A DNA stretch of 64,000 nt from Spongiactinospora rosea (GCF_003315795.1 NZ_QMEY01000031.1:1-64000), one strand, 5' to 3'. Counted from the first letter of the stretch, positions 25,201 through 34,990 are shown. Program-made: numbers and translations. The notes: generated from the letters alone by a model not told the origin.

Positions 25201-25794
25201 GTGCTGAGGGGCATCGACGTGTCCGACTGGCAGAGCGCCGTGGACTGGGCCGCCCGCGCGGGGGAGGGCGTCGCCTTCGGGTTCGCGCGGGCGAGCGAGG
25301 GCGACGCCGTGACCGACAGGCGGTTCGCGGGCCACTGGGCGGCGATGCGCGAGCACGGCCTGGTACGCGGGGCCTATCACGTCGCCCGGCCCGACACCGA
25401 TCCGGCGGCCCAGGCCCGGCGCTTCCTCGGCGTCGTGGTGGCGGGCGGATCGGCACAGGGCGACCTGCTCGCCCTCGTCCTGGACCGCGCCCGCGGCGTC
25501 GAGCCGGCCGGGGTGTCGGCCTTCGCGCTGGAGTGGTGCCGCGCGGTGGAGCGCGAATGCGGCGTACGTCCTTTCGTCCACACGTTCGCCGCCTTCGCCA
25601 GGGAGGGCAACTGCGCCGGGCTCGGCGGTCACCCGCTGTGGATCTCCTCGCCCGGCAGGCCGCAGGGCGATCCGGAGGTCCCCGCGCCCTGGCGGGAGTG
25701 GCGGATCCACCAGTACGCGCACAGCCCGCTGGACCTCAACGTGTTCGCGGGCACCAGGGGTGACCTGACCGCGCTGGGTCTTCGCCACCGGTAA
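25201..25794 (+). CDS. GH25 lysozyme-like protein with altered catalytic motif
   Basis: This 197-residue protein follows the GH25 pattern (GIDVSDWQ near the N-terminus, [37 protein letters not shown]). The catalytic DxE motif reads VLDRA: the Asp is kept but the Glu is replaced by Ala. No signal peptide is visible either. It may therefore be non-catalytic and bind glycan, or be intracellular. GTG at 25201 is chosen because the GGGGGGAG stretch is six bases upstream of it but touches the GTG at 25195. It lies directly before thrS and after the glycosyltransferase gene. Confidence 0.75.
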   Translation: MLRGIDVSDWQSAVDWAARAGEGVAFGFARASEGDAVTDRRFAGHWAAMREHGLVRGAYHVARPDTDPAAQARRFLGVVVAGGSAQGDLLALVLDRARGVEPAGVSAFALEWCRAVERECGVRPFVHTFAAFAREGNCAGLGGHPLWISSPGRPQGDPEVPAPWREWRIHQYAHSPLDLNVFAGTRGDLTALGLRHR

Positions 25795-25837
25795 CATGCG
25801 GTGTACTCAGTCGTCCTGTAGCGATCTAGGAGAAACC

Positions 25838-27811
25838 GTGTCTGCCGTGGCGCACCTTCGCATCACCCTCGCCGGAGCCGAGCGTGCGGTGGCGGCGGGC
25901 ACGACGTACGGCGAGGCGCTGTCGGCCGACGGCACGACGGTCATCGCCGCCCGCGCCGACGGCGAGCTGAAAGACCTCGCCGCCGAGGTCGCCGACGGCC
26001 AGGCCATCGAGCCGGTGGAGATCGGCAGCGACGACGGCAGGGCGATCCTGCGCCACTCCACCGCGCACGTCATGGCCCAGGCCGTGCAGGACCTCTTCCC
26101 GCACGCCAGGCTGGGCATCGGCCCGCCGGTGGAGAACGGGTTCTACTACGACTTCGACGTCGAGCAGCCGTTCACCCCCGACGACCTCAAGCGCATCGAG
26201 AAGCGGATGCGCGAGATCGTCAAGCAGGGCCAGGCGTTCTCCCGGCGGCCGGTGACCGACGGCGACGCGCGCGAGGAACTGGCCGCCGAGCCGTACAAGC
26301 TGGAGCTGATCGGGCTCAAGGGCGGCGCGGCCGACGCGGGCGAGGGCGCGAGCGTGGAGGTCGGCGCGGGCGAGCTGACGATCTACGACAACCTCGACCC
26401 CAAGACCGGCGAGCGCCGCTGGCGCGACCTGTGCCGCGGCCCGCACCTGCCGACCACCCGGGTCATCCCCGCCTTCAAGCTGATGCGCACCGGCGGCGCC
26501 TACTGGCGCGGCAGCGAGAAGAACCCGCAGCTCCAGCGCATCTACGGCACCGCCTGGGAGTCGCGCGAGGCGCAGGACGCCTACCTGACCATGCTGGCCG
26601 AGGCCGAAAAGCGCGACCACCGCAAGCTCGGCAGCGAGCTGGACCTCTTCAGCTTCCCCGCCGAGATCGGCGGCGGGCTGGCCGTGTGGCACCCCAAGGG
26701 CGGCCGGGTGCGGCGGGTGATGGAGGAATACTCCCGGGTGCGGCACGAGGAGGCCGGCTACGAGTTCGTGGTCACCCCGCACCTCACCAAGTCCTCGCTG
26801 TTCGAGACCTCCGGCCACCTGGAGTGGTACGCCGACGGGATGTACCCGCCCATGGAGATGGAGGGCGCGAAGTACTACCCCAAGCCGATGAACTGCCCGT
26901 TCCACATCACGATCTTCAAGGCGCGCGGGCGGTCCTATCGTGAGCTGCCGCTGCGGATGTTCGAGCTGGGCACCGTCTACCGCTTCGAGAAGTCCGGCGT
27001 GCTGCACGGCCTGACCAGGGCGCGCGGCTTCACCCAGGACGACGCGCACATCTTCGTCACCCCCGACCAGCTCGCCGACGAGCTGGCCTCGCTGCTGCAG
27101 TTCATCATCGACCTGCTGCGCGACTACGGCCTGACCGAGTTCGAGGCGGAGCTGGCCACCCGGCCGGAGAAGTTCGTCGGCGACCCGGCCGAGTGGGACG
27201 AGGCGACGGCGGCGCTGCGGCACGCGCTGGACAAGTCCGGCGTCCCGTACATCGTGGCGGAGGGCGAGGGCGCGTTCTACGCCCCCAAGGTCGACGTGCA
27301 CATCCGCGACGCCATCGGCCGCCGCTGGCAACTGTCCACCCTCCAGGTCGACTTCCAGCTCCCGCAGCGCTTCGACATGGAGTACCAGGCCGCCGACGGC
27401 ACCCGCAGGCGGCCGTACATGATCCACCGGGCGCTGTTCGGGTCGGTGGAGCGGTTCTTCGCGATCCTGCTGGAGCACTACGCGGGCGCGATGCCGCCGT
27501 GGCTGGCCCCCGTCCAGGTCGTCGGCATCCCCATCGCCGACGCCCACGTCCCGCACCTCAAGGCGGTCGCCGAAAAGCTCGCGGCCCGGGGCATCAGGGT
27601 CGAGGTGGACGAGGGCGACGAGCGAATGCAGAAGAAGATCCGCAACGCCCAGAAGGCCAAGGTCCCGTTCATGCTGCTGGCCGGTGACGACGACGTCGCC
27701 GCGAACGCGGTGTCCTTCCGCTACCGCAGCGGCGAGCAGAAGAACGGCGTGCCCGTGGACGAGGCGATCGGGGAGATCGTCGACGCCGTGGCCCGGCGCG
27801 TCCAGGTCTGA
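25838..27811 (+). CDS. thrS: Threonine-tRNA ligase
   Basis: This 657-residue class II aminoacyl-tRNA synthetase has an N-terminal TGS domain, an editing/SAD domain with [11 protein letters not shown] (HxxxH), and a catalytic core with the zinc ligand Cys in PKPMNCPFH, a motif-2 loop ([17 protein letters not shown]) and motif 3 near [14 protein letters not shown]. The C-terminal anticodon-binding domain ends [13 protein letters not shown]. The GTG at 25838 has AGGAG five bases upstream. It starts the conserved block thrS-HIT that in many actinobacteria leads straight to pgsA; here a 14-kb insertion intervenes. Confidence 0.97.
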   Translation: MSAVAHLRITLAGAERAVAAGTTYGEALSADGTTVIAARADGELKDLAAEVADGQAIEPVEIGSDDGRAILRHSTAHVMAQAVQDLFPHARLGIGPPVENGFYYDFDVEQPFTPDDLKRIEKRMREIVKQGQAFSRRPVTDGDAREELAAEPYKLELIGLKGGAADAGEGASVEVGAGELTIYDNLDPKTGERRWRDLCRGPHLPTTRVIPAFKLMRTGGAYWRGSEKNPQLQRIYGTAWESREAQDAYLTMLAEAEKRDHRKLGSELDLFSFPAEIGGGLAVWHPKGGRVRRVMEEYSRVRHEEAGYEFVVTPHLTKSSLFETSGHLEWYADGMYPPMEMEGAKYYPKPMNCPFHITIFKARGRSYRELPLRMFELGTVYRFEKSGVLHGLTRARGFTQDDAHIFVTPDQLADELASLLQFIIDLLRDYGLTEFEAELATRPEKFVGDPAEWDEATAALRHALDKSGVPYIVAEGEGAFYAPKVDVHIRDAIGRRWQLSTLQVDFQLPQRFDMEYQAADGTRRRPYMIHRALFGSVERFFAILLEHYAGAMPPWLAPVQVVGIPIADAHVPHLKAVAEKLAARGIRVEVDEGDERMQKKIRNAQKAKVPFMLLAGDDDVAANAVSFRYRSGEQKNGVPVDEAIGEIVDAVARRVQV

Positions 27812-27858
27812 CGCCCTCGCGCCCCGCGCCCGCGCCGGCACGCCCTATGCTGCTTGGC

Positions 27859-28422
27859 ATGCACGACAGCGACCCGATCGAACAGGCGGGCGCGGGCGCC
27901 CCGGACAACTTCCAGCGGCTGTGGACCCCGCACCGGATGGCCTACATCAAGGGCGAGGGCAAGCCCGGGGGCACCGGGCCCGACGACGGCTGCCCGTTCT
28001 GCGAGATCCCCAAGCTGGACGACACCGAAGGGCTGATCATCGCCCGCGGCGGGTCGGTGTACGCGGTGCTCAACCTCTATCCGTACAACTCCGGCCACCT
28101 GATGGTCTGCCCCTACCGGCACGTCTCCGACTACGCCGACCTCGACGACCAGGAGACCGCCGAACTGGCCGCCTTCACCAAGAACGCGCTGACCGCGCTG
28201 CGCCGCGCGAGCGGCGCACAGGGCTTCAACGTGGGCATGAACCTCGGCGGCGTGGCCGGCGCGGGCATCGCCGCCCACCTGCACCAGCACGTGGTGCCCC
28301 GGTGGGGCGGCGACACCAACTTCATGCCGGTCGTCGGGCACACCAGGGTCCTGCCACAACTCCTCGCCGACACCCGCGACATGCTGGCCCAGGCCTGGCC
28401 CGCCCCCGGCGAGAAGCCCTGA
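27859..28422 (+). CDS. HIT domain protein, AP4A phosphorylase/hydrolase-like
   Basis: This 187-residue protein has the histidine triad HLHQHVVPRW and an N-terminal zinc-like CPFCEIP segment, as in the mycobacterial AP4A phosphorylase group encoded between thrS and pgsA. It would cleave dinucleoside polyphosphates. The ATG at 27859 is favoured because TATGCT lies seven bases upstream, suggesting leaderless translation; an ATG at 27847 overlaps that hexamer. It ends 13 bases from the convergent membrane-protein gene, with no room for a strong terminator. Confidence 0.9.
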   Translation: MHDSDPIEQAGAGAPDNFQRLWTPHRMAYIKGEGKPGGTGPDDGCPFCEIPKLDDTEGLIIARGGSVYAVLNLYPYNSGHLMVCPYRHVSDYADLDDQETAELAAFTKNALTALRRASGAQGFNVGMNLGGVAGAGIAAHLHQHVVPRWGGDTNFMPVVGHTRVLPQLLADTRDMLAQAWPAPGEKP

Positions 28423-28435
28423 CGACGCCCCGGCT

Positions 28436-30595
28436 CTAGGCCGGTTTCGGGGTGACGGGCGGGGTGGCCGACAGGATCGAGCCGGGGGCCTCGTGGCCGC
28501 TGGAGGGGAGGGCGGCCACGCCCGCGGCGATCACCAGGGGGACGGCGAGGGCCAGGGCCATCGACAGGACCGCCGCGCCGGAGTCGTTGACCAGCATGCC
28601 GACCACGCCGCTGATCAGCGTGCCCACCAGCCCGGCGCGCAGTGCGGGGGAGTACTCGAAGGCGGCCGGTACGACGCCCGCGCTGGCCTGCCCCGGGTGG
28701 CGGACCGCGTACACCAGGAAGACCGCTGCGGTGATCAGGATCGGCATCAGGATCGGGTTGGCCATGGTGCCGATCATCGCGGCCAGCTTGCGCAGGATGA
28801 CCTCGACCGCCTCGCCGCTCAGCACCTGGCCCACGAACCGCCCGAGGTGCGTCTGCGACGCGGGCGGGCGCAGGTAGTCCAGGAACGCGATGGACATCAC
28901 CACGACCCCGCCGATGACGCAGAACACCGCCAGCTTGACCAGCGAGACCCGGCGGCCGGCGATCATCAGCGCGGTCACCGCGATGCCCGGGATGAACGCG
29001 ATCACCCCGCCGAAGTCGCTGCCGATGCCCGGCCAGCCGCCCAGGATCATCGCGGTGCCGCCGAGCACCGCCACCGCCGCCACGGCCGCCGTCCGCCGGC
29101 CGCGCAGGAGGAGCAGGTGCGCCACCACGGTGGAGGCCAGCAGCACGCCCGTGGCCAGCAGCGCGAACGGGATGTTGCCCAGGCCGTAGTAGCGCGAGCC
29201 GACCACGGCGGTGTAGCCCATCACGCTGTTGAGCTGCAGGGTGGTGCCGGTGAGCAGGTCGGCGGCCAGGGCGAGGCCGGTGATCCCGGCCACCACCGCG
29301 AGCGGCCCGAGCGGGCTGCGCCGCCACGGACCGGCCAGTGCGACGGCGGCGATCAGCGCGGCGATCGCGACGATCACGCCGACGTGCGCCAGTAGCGGGC
29401 TGCCCGAGGCCGACCAGGGCACGAGGTTCACCAGCAGGCTGGCCACCGGCACCGAGGACAGCGCGACCGCCGCGGTGCGGACCCGGCCGAGGGCCTTCCT
29501 GCGCCGCATCAGCACGAACGCGGCCAGGTAGAACGCCACCTGCAACACCGCCAGGCCGAAGAAGAAGCCGGTCAGCATGCTCCTGATGGTCTGCCCGGCC
29601 GCGTCGTCGTCATCGAAGGCGGCGGCGGCCTGCTGGAGCGGCCCGGCCTCGCCCTGACCGGGCGTCCAGGGGGTGCCCACCACATTGGGCGGCGCGGCGA
29701 CGCCAGCGGCGTGCAGCAGCGTTGCGGTGATGTCGGGGATGATCGTGACGTCGTCGAGCCGGGTGGAGGTGGTGCCCAGGGTGTGGCCCGCGGCCTCGGG
29801 GGCGCGCAGCATGGCGGCGCGCAGGTGGGGTACGGACCCGTGGTCGGACAGGCCCGCGACCAGGACGGTGGCGCCGGGCGGCAGCGCGGCCAGCACGGCC
29901 CCGGCCTTGGCGTCGGCGGCCCGGACCGCGGCGGCGCGCACGCCGGCCGCGACGGACTCCGCCTCACGCGGGATGTGACCGCCCGCCATGTACGGCCGGG
30001 CGATGTCGTCGATGTCGGCGGCCACCACGGGACACCCGCCCAGCGCGGCGGTGGTGAGCCCGTCGGCCGACGGCCGGTAGACATCGACCGCGCCGGAGCG
30101 GTCGGCGAGGGCCAGCGCCCCGCCGGGACCGATCGCGGCGGTGCACCGCCCGGCGGCCCGCAGCGCCTCGCCCAGCGCGCCAGCGTGCCGCTGCCGGGCG
30201 ACGGAGTGCAGGTAGCCGTAGTCGGGGATGACCGCGCCCGCGCCGCGCGACTCGGGCACCGGAGGCAGCCCGCAGCGGTAGCCGACCGCCGAGCGGATGC
30301 CCGCCGAGACCGTCAGCCACCCGTCGTAGGGGCAGGTGACCGGGCCGACCGTGCGGATCGACAACGACCCGAGCGCGCTCTCGCCCGCCACCCTCCAGAG
30401 GTTCGGTGTCTCCCGCTCGCTCAGGTCGCTCCACCGCAGCCCCGGAACGCCGAGCAGCGCCACGACCCCCTGAGGGCCGGTGGCCCCCGCATCGGTGGTC
30501 GCCGCGTCCGTGGTCGCCGTATCCGCGGCCGCCCATGCGGGAGCGGCCGTGCCCAAGACGAGCGACGCCAGCAACGCGAGCAGTGTCCGCCTCAC
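28436..30595 (-). CDS. Polytopic membrane protein with extracytoplasmic alkaline-phosphatase-like domain
   Basis: This 719-residue protein has a signal peptide (VRRTLLALLASLVLGTAAPAW), an extracytoplasmic part of about 340 residues and about ten transmembrane segments from residue 370 on. The extracytoplasmic part has features of the alkaline phosphatase superfamily (GVPGLRWSDL, TPNLWR, LSDHG, DITATLLHAAG). Metal ligands could not all be assigned, so activity is uncertain. Related actinobacterial proteins are uncharacterised. The GTG at 30595 has GGAGG five bases upstream; the in-frame ATG at 30610 overlaps the ribosome binding site. About 130 bases upstream lies a four-unit 11-bp direct repeat resembling PHO boxes, which suggests phosphate control. 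Confidence 0.8.
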   Translation of the reverse strand: MRRTLLALLASLVLGTAAPAWAAADTATTDAATTDAGATGPQGVVALLGVPGLRWSDLSERETPNLWRVAGESALGSLSIRTVGPVTCPYDGWLTVSAGIRSAVGYRCGLPPVPESRGAGAVIPDYGYLHSVARQRHAGALGEALRAAGRCTAAIGPGGALALADRSGAVDVYRPSADGLTTAALGGCPVVAADIDDIARPYMAGGHIPREAESVAAGVRAAAVRAADAKAGAVLAALPPGATVLVAGLSDHGSVPHLRAAMLRAPEAAGHTLGTTSTRLDDVTIIPDITATLLHAAGVAAPPNVVGTPWTPGQGEAGPLQQAAAAFDDDDAAGQTIRSMLTGFFFGLAVLQVAFYLAAFVLMRRRKALGRVRTAAVALSSVPVASLLVNLVPWSASGSPLLAHVGVIVAIAALIAAVALAGPWRRSPLGPLAVVAGITGLALAADLLTGTTLQLNSVMGYTAVVGSRYYGLGNIPFALLATGVLLASTVVAHLLLLRGRRTAAVAAVAVLGGTAMILGGWPGIGSDFGGVIAFIPGIAVTALMIAGRRVSLVKLAVFCVIGGVVVMSIAFLDYLRPPASQTHLGRFVGQVLSGEAVEVILRKLAAMIGTMANPILMPILITAAVFLVYAVRHPGQASAGVVPAAFEYSPALRAGLVGTLISGVVGMLVNDSGAAVLSMALALAVPLVIAAGVAALPSSGHEAPGSILSATPPVTPKPA

Positions 30596-30725
30596 CAGAA
30601 CCTCCCCCATGTCGCACAACATTCTGCCGGGTCTGATCCGCGGCACTGTACGCTGACGGCACGGTAGGGGAGGCGGAGGCCGCGCGTCCAGGATTCCCCG
30701 TATTCTGTGGAAAACCCCGGCCCGG

Positions 30726-30769
30726 CAGTGGTTCATCGGTGGTTCAGCAGTGGATCAGCGGTGGCTCAG
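30726..30769. repeat. Four tandem 11-bp direct repeats, candidate PhoP box
   Basis: Four contiguous 11-bp units follow the pattern CRGTGGNTCAK (30726-30736, 30737-30747, 30748-30758, 30759-30769). Read one phase later they are GGTTCAT/GGTTCAG-type units, like the 11-base direct repeat units of Streptomyces PHO boxes. The last unit overlaps the stop codon of the GHL10 gene; the array lies about 130 bases before the start of the phosphatase-like membrane-protein gene. Confidence 0.6.
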
Positions 30770-32367
30770 ACCTTGATCTGGGCGGCCTCCGACTCGTTGT
30801 GCAGCCGGTCCAGCGCGGTCACCAGGTAGGTGCCCGGCGTCTTGGTCGCGATGGCGGTGCCGTCGGAGACGATCCCGACCAGGTTGGTCGCGTCGGCGGT
30901 GGCGCAGCGGCCCGGCTCGCCGTCCACCCGGTAGACCGCGTACGCCCGTGCCCCCTGCGACGGCTTCCAGCTCAGCTCACCGCCCGAGGCGCGCAGGTCA
31001 GCCGGCGCGGCCGGGGCCTCGCCGCCAAGGTCCTTGATCAACGGAAGCAGCGCCGGGCGCGTATAGTGCTGGGAGTCCAGCCGGTCGAGCACCCCGAGCG
31101 GGTTGGTCAGCAGCGACTTGGCGCTGAAGTAGACGTCGCCGCGGATCTTCTTGTGCTCGCGGTTGAGCGTCAGGTGCGCGGGGAGCTCGCCCGGCTTGCG
31201 CCAGGCCCCCGTGGTGCCGACCTGGTAGAGCGCCTGCCCGATGTACAGGTGGACGCCGCTGCCCTTGACCTCCTCGGCCCACCACGGGGCGAGCACCGAG
31301 TAGTCGGCGTTGGCCTGCCCGCGCGGCCAGTAGAGCTGCGGGATGACGTAGTCGACCGTGCCGTTCTTGATCCAGTGGCGGGAGTCGGCGAAGATCTGGT
31401 CGTAGGCCGACATCCCGCTGGTGCGCGACCCCGAGGCGTCCTGGGCCTTGTTGCGCCAGATGCCGAACGGACTGATCCCGAACTTCACCTCGGGCCGCGC
31501 CTTGTGCACGGCGTCATCGACCTCGGCGACCAGCTTGTTGACGTTGTCCCGCCGCCAGGCGGCCAGGCTCTTGCCGCCGCCGTACTTGCGGAACGCCGCC
31601 TCGTCGGCGAACCTCGTGCCCTGCCCCGGATAGGGGTAGAAGTAGTCGTCGAAGTGGACGCCGTCCACGTCGTAGCGGGTGGCGACGTCGGTGACGACCT
31701 TCACCACGTGGTCGCGGACCTGGGGCAGGCCGGGGTTGTAGTAGAGGCGGCCCTCGTGCTTGACCACCCAGTCGGGGTGCTTCCTGGCCGGATGCGCGGC
31801 GGGCAGCCTGCCGCCCTTGTCGTCGGCCGCGCGGTAGGGGTTGAACCACGCGTGGAACTCCAGGCCGCGCTTGTGCGCCTCGGAGACCAGGAACGGCAGC
31901 GGGTCCCAGCCCGGGTCCTTGCCGGGAGTGCCGGTGAGAAAGCGCGACCACGGCTCCAGGGAGGACTTGTAGATCGCGTCGGAGGCCGGGCGGACCTGCA
32001 CGAAGACCGCGTTGAAGCGGCGCTTGGCGGCGTTGTCCAGGAGGCGGGTGTACTCGGCCTGCTGCCGCTGCTGGGACAGGCCGGTCTTGGAGGGCCAGTC
32101 GAGGTTGTTGACGGTGGCGATCCACACCCCGCGAAGCTGGCGCTTGGGCCGGGCCTTGTCGACCTTGCAGTCGGGGGCGGCGGTCACGGCGTACGCCTCG
32201 CGGGCGGTCTCGCCCTTGCCGCCCGGCTCGGCGCCGGACTTCACGGCGGTGCGTGCCTTGTCCGCCCCCTTGTCCCGTTGCCCGGCCTTCGCGTCGGGGC
32301 CGAACGCGTAGGCGGTGGCGGTGGCGGCCACGGCGACGACCGCCGAGGCGAGAAGCGCCTTCCGCAT
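30766..32367 (-). CDS. Secreted GHL10 (DUF187) family glycosyl hydrolase-like protein
   Basis: This 533-residue protein has a signal peptide (MRKALLASAVVAVAATATAYA), a linker rich in Lys and Gly, and a GHL10 TIM-barrel (LRGVWIATVNNLDWPSKTGL, FNAVFVQVRPASDAIY, DVDGVHFDDYFYP, FGISPFGIWRN, VDYVIPQLYWPRG). It ends in a fibronectin-III-like C-terminal domain (APADLRASGGELSWKP). Characterised relatives such as DigH act on denuded peptidoglycan glycans. The ATG at 32367 is chosen because AGGAG lies nine bases upstream; another ATG at 32397 is possible. The 3' end overlaps the 11-bp repeat array. Confidence 0.88.
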   Translation of the reverse strand: MRKALLASAVVAVAATATAYAFGPDAKAGQRDKGADKARTAVKSGAEPGGKGETAREAYAVTAAPDCKVDKARPKRQLRGVWIATVNNLDWPSKTGLSQQRQQAEYTRLLDNAAKRRFNAVFVQVRPASDAIYKSSLEPWSRFLTGTPGKDPGWDPLPFLVSEAHKRGLEFHAWFNPYRAADDKGGRLPAAHPARKHPDWVVKHEGRLYYNPGLPQVRDHVVKVVTDVATRYDVDGVHFDDYFYPYPGQGTRFADEAAFRKYGGGKSLAAWRRDNVNKLVAEVDDAVHKARPEVKFGISPFGIWRNKAQDASGSRTSGMSAYDQIFADSRHWIKNGTVDYVIPQLYWPRGQANADYSVLAPWWAEEVKGSGVHLYIGQALYQVGTTGAWRKPGELPAHLTLNREHKKIRGDVYFSAKSLLTNPLGVLDRLDSQHYTRPALLPLIKDLGGEAPAAPADLRASGGELSWKPSQGARAYAVYRVDGEPGRCATADATNLVGIVSDGTAIATKTPGTYLVTALDRLHNESEAAQIKV

Positions 32368-32486
32368 GACGCTGGTCTCCTGGTGTCCGGTGCGCATGGT
32401 TCCCCAGTCTTACACCGCGGGCGGAATGCTTTGACCGGAAGAAAGAAATCGTTTCGTGATACTTGCGTGATGAAGCCGGACGCCCG

Positions 32487-32514
32487 GGGCGGCGCCCCCG
32501 GCGGGGCGCCGCCC
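32487..32514 (-). terminator. Terminator after EF-G-like gene
   Basis: A perfect 10-bp inverted repeat (GGGCGGCGCC at 32487-32496, GGCGCCGCCC at 32505-32514, 8-base loop) lies about 40 bases downstream of the EF-G-like stop on the minus strand. Confidence 0.7.
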
Positions 32515-32552
32515 GGTGGACGTTCGTGCAGGTCCGCGGGGCCGGGCGGGAG

Positions 32553-34685
32553 TCAATCGTCGTGCTGGGCGGACACGACCTTGTCGGCGAGGTGCCCGGG
32601 CAGCGGCTCGTAGCGCAGGAACGTGCGCTGGAAGGCCCCGGTGCCGTGTGACATGGACCTCAGGTCGATGGCGTACCGGGTGATCTCAAGCTCCGGCACC
32701 TCGGCCCGGACGAGCGTACGGCCGGTGCCGACCGGCTCGGTGCCGAGCACCCGGCCGCGCCGCGAGGAGAGGTCGGACATCACCGACCCCACGTAGTCGT
32801 CGTCCACCAGCACGGAGATCTCATCGACGGGCTCCAGGAGCAGTGTGGAGACCTTGCCCGCGGCCTCCTTCAGCGCCAGGGAGCCGGCGATCTGGAAGGC
32901 CATGTCGGAGGAGTCCACCGAGTGCGCCTTGCCGTCGTACAGGGTGACCTTGACGTCGACCATCGGGTATCCGGCGAGCACCCCGCGTTCCATCTGGGTG
33001 CGCACGCCCTTTTCCACCGAAGGGATGAACTGCCGGGGCACGACGCCCCCGACGATCTTGTCCACGAACTCGAACCCGCCGCCCGAGGGCAGGGGCTCGA
33101 CCTCCAGGTGGCAGATGGCGTACTGGCCGTGCCCGCCGGTCTGCTTGACGTTGCGCCCCATGGCCTGGCACCGGCCGCCGAAGGTCTCGCGCAGCGGCAC
33201 CCGGAGGTCCACCCGCTCGACCTCCACGCCGTACCGTTTGGCCAGGCGGTCCAGCAGCACGTCGGCGTGCGCCTCGCCCATGCACCACAGGACGAGCTGG
33301 CGGGTCTCGGCGTTGTTCTCCAGGCGCAGCGTGGGGTCCTCGGCGACCAGCCGGGCGAGGGCCTGGCTCAGCTTGTCCTCGTCGGCCTTGGACTTGGCGT
33401 GGATCGCCACCGGCAGCAGCGGGTCGGGCATCGTCCAGGACCGCATCAGCAGCGGGCGGTCCTTGTCGGACAGCGTGTCGCCGGTCTCGGCCCTGGCCAG
33501 CTTGGCCACGGCGGTGATGTCGCCGGCCACGCACTTGCCGGTGACCCGCTGGGTCTTGCCGAGCGGGGAGGACAGCGTGCCGATCCGCTCGTCCACGTCG
33601 TGGTCCTCGTGGCCGCGGTCGGCCAGCCCGTGCCCGGAGACGTGCACGGTCATGTCCGGGCGCAGCGTGCCGGAGAAGACCCGCACCAGGCTGATCCGGC
33701 CCACGTAGGGGTCGCTGGTGGTCTTGACCACCTCGGCCACGAGCGGGCCGTCGGGGTCGCAGGCCAGGGCGCGGACCGCCCCGCCGTCGATCGTGGTGAC
33801 CTCGGGCAGCGGGTGCTCAAGCGGGGACGGAAACCCCTGCGTGATGATCTCCAGCAGCTCCTGCGCGCCGATCCCGGCGCCCGAGGCGAGCACCGGGTAG
33901 AACCCGCCCCTGGCGACCGCCTTCTCCAGGTCCTCGATGAGGACCTTGGGGTCGATCTCCTCGCCCGACAGGTAGCGGTCCATCAGGGACTCGTCCTCGG
34001 ACTCCTGGATGATGCCCTCGATGAGCATGCCGCGGTACTGCTCGATCGTGTCGATGGTGTCGCCCGACGGCTCGCGTACGGCGGGCGTGCCGCCGGAGTA
34101 GTCGATGAACCGCTGCGAGAGCAGGGCGATGAGCCCGCCGTCGTGCGGGAGGTAGAGCGGCGCCACCCCGTCGCCGAAGGCGTTCTGGCAGGAGGTGAGC
34201 ACGGCGTCGAAGTCGGCCCGCTGATGGTCGATCTTGGTGATCACCACCGCGCGGGGCATGCCCACCGAGGCGCACTCCTCCCACAGCAGCTTGGTGAGGC
34301 CGTCGATGCCCTCGGCGGCGGAGACGACGAACAGCGCCGCGTCGGCGGCGCGCAGCCCCGCCCGCAGGTCGCCCACGAAGTCGGCGTAGCCGGGGGTGTC
34401 CAGCAGGTTGATCTTGATGCCGTTGTGCACCAGCGGGGCGAGGGTCAGGTTGACCGAGCGCTGCTGGCGCACCTCGACCTCGTCGAAGTCGCTGACGGTC
34501 GTGCCGTCCTCGACGCGCCCGGTGCGGGAGATGGTGCCGGTCGCCGCGAGCAGGGCCTCGACGAGCGTCGTCTTGCCCGCTCCGGAATGGCCGACCAGCA
34601 CCACGTTGCGCACCATGTCAGGCCGGTCGGCCGCCGGTGCCCTGCCCGCGGCTCCCGCGGTCGCGCCGGTCGTCTTGTCAGCCAT
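32553..34685 (-). CDS. Elongation factor G-like protein EF-G2
   Basis: This 710-residue translational GTPase has G1 GHSGAGKTTLVEAL, G2/G3 region ending LLDTPGYADFVGDL and G4 TKIDHQRADFD, followed by EF-G domains II to V (for example RVDLRVPLRETFGG and EVPELEITRYAIDLRS). It belongs to the actinobacterial EF-G-like group that is separate from the essential fusA gene in the str operon; mycobacterial EF-G2 binds and hydrolyses GTP, but its role in translation is unclear. The ATG at 34685 has GGAGGCGAA directly upstream. It stands alone, between the GHL10 gene and the ATP-grasp operon. Confidence 0.9.
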   Translation of the reverse strand: MADKTTGATAGAAGRAPAADRPDMVRNVVLVGHSGAGKTTLVEALLAATGTISRTGRVEDGTTVSDFDEVEVRQQRSVNLTLAPLVHNGIKINLLDTPGYADFVGDLRAGLRAADAALFVVSAAEGIDGLTKLLWEECASVGMPRAVVITKIDHQRADFDAVLTSCQNAFGDGVAPLYLPHDGGLIALLSQRFIDYSGGTPAVREPSGDTIDTIEQYRGMLIEGIIQESEDESLMDRYLSGEEIDPKVLIEDLEKAVARGGFYPVLASGAGIGAQELLEIITQGFPSPLEHPLPEVTTIDGGAVRALACDPDGPLVAEVVKTTSDPYVGRISLVRVFSGTLRPDMTVHVSGHGLADRGHEDHDVDERIGTLSSPLGKTQRVTGKCVAGDITAVAKLARAETGDTLSDKDRPLLMRSWTMPDPLLPVAIHAKSKADEDKLSQALARLVAEDPTLRLENNAETRQLVLWCMGEAHADVLLDRLAKRYGVEVERVDLRVPLRETFGGRCQAMGRNVKQTGGHGQYAICHLEVEPLPSGGGFEFVDKIVGGVVPRQFIPSVEKGVRTQMERGVLAGYPMVDVKVTLYDGKAHSVDSSDMAFQIAGSLALKEAAGKVSTLLLEPVDEISVLVDDDYVGSVMSDLSSRRGRVLGTEPVGTGRTLVRAEVPELEITRYAIDLRSMSHGTGAFQRTFLRYEPLPGHLADKVVSAQHDD

Positions 34686-34990
34686 TTCGCCTCCAGCGTC
34701 GTGTCGTCCACCGCGGCACAAGGCCGCGCCCGGTCCGCCACCGCGTCCTGACGCGTGCCGTTGTGCCGAGCTTGCGGGGTCACCGACAAGACGTGGTGTG
34801 TTCACTGAATACCTAGACGCTAGACCAAAAGCCACCTGAAGGAAATGCAGGTGAACGACCTGGTAGCAAGATTGCCTCCAAGATCATCAGGAACGGCGGA
34901 TGACCCGCACGCGCGAGCGCGCCGCCGGCGGTGGTGAGGTCCGCCGGCACCTGCTACCTACCCCAGATCAAGATCATCGAGACCTTGCCG
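34686..34990. other. Intergenic region between EF-G-like gene and tautomerase gene
   Basis: This 305-base gap holds the EF-G2 5' region (AT-richer around 34795-34900, with GAATACCTAGACGCTAGACC as a possible promoter area) and the terminator of the ATP-grasp operon at 34924-34948. No convincing small gene was seen on either strand. Confidence 0.5.
34924..34948 (-). terminator. Terminator of ATP-grasp operon
   Basis: GCCGGCGG (34924-34931) and CCGCCGGC (34941-34948) form an 8-bp GC-rich stem with a 9-base loop, 43 bases after the tautomerase stop on the minus strand. Confidence 0.55.

Noticed and set aside
25795-25837. T-box or similar riboswitch before thrS
   Set aside because: The gap is only 43 bases and has no room for a specifier loop and antiterminator.
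25826-27841. Long minus-strand open frame opposite thrS (and similar ones opposite relA at 59717-62008 and secD at 56246-57928)
   Set aside because: These arise from GC-rich codon bias on the real strand. Their translations are rich in Arg, Gly, Val and His, have no family motifs and lie fully antisense to confidently assigned genes.
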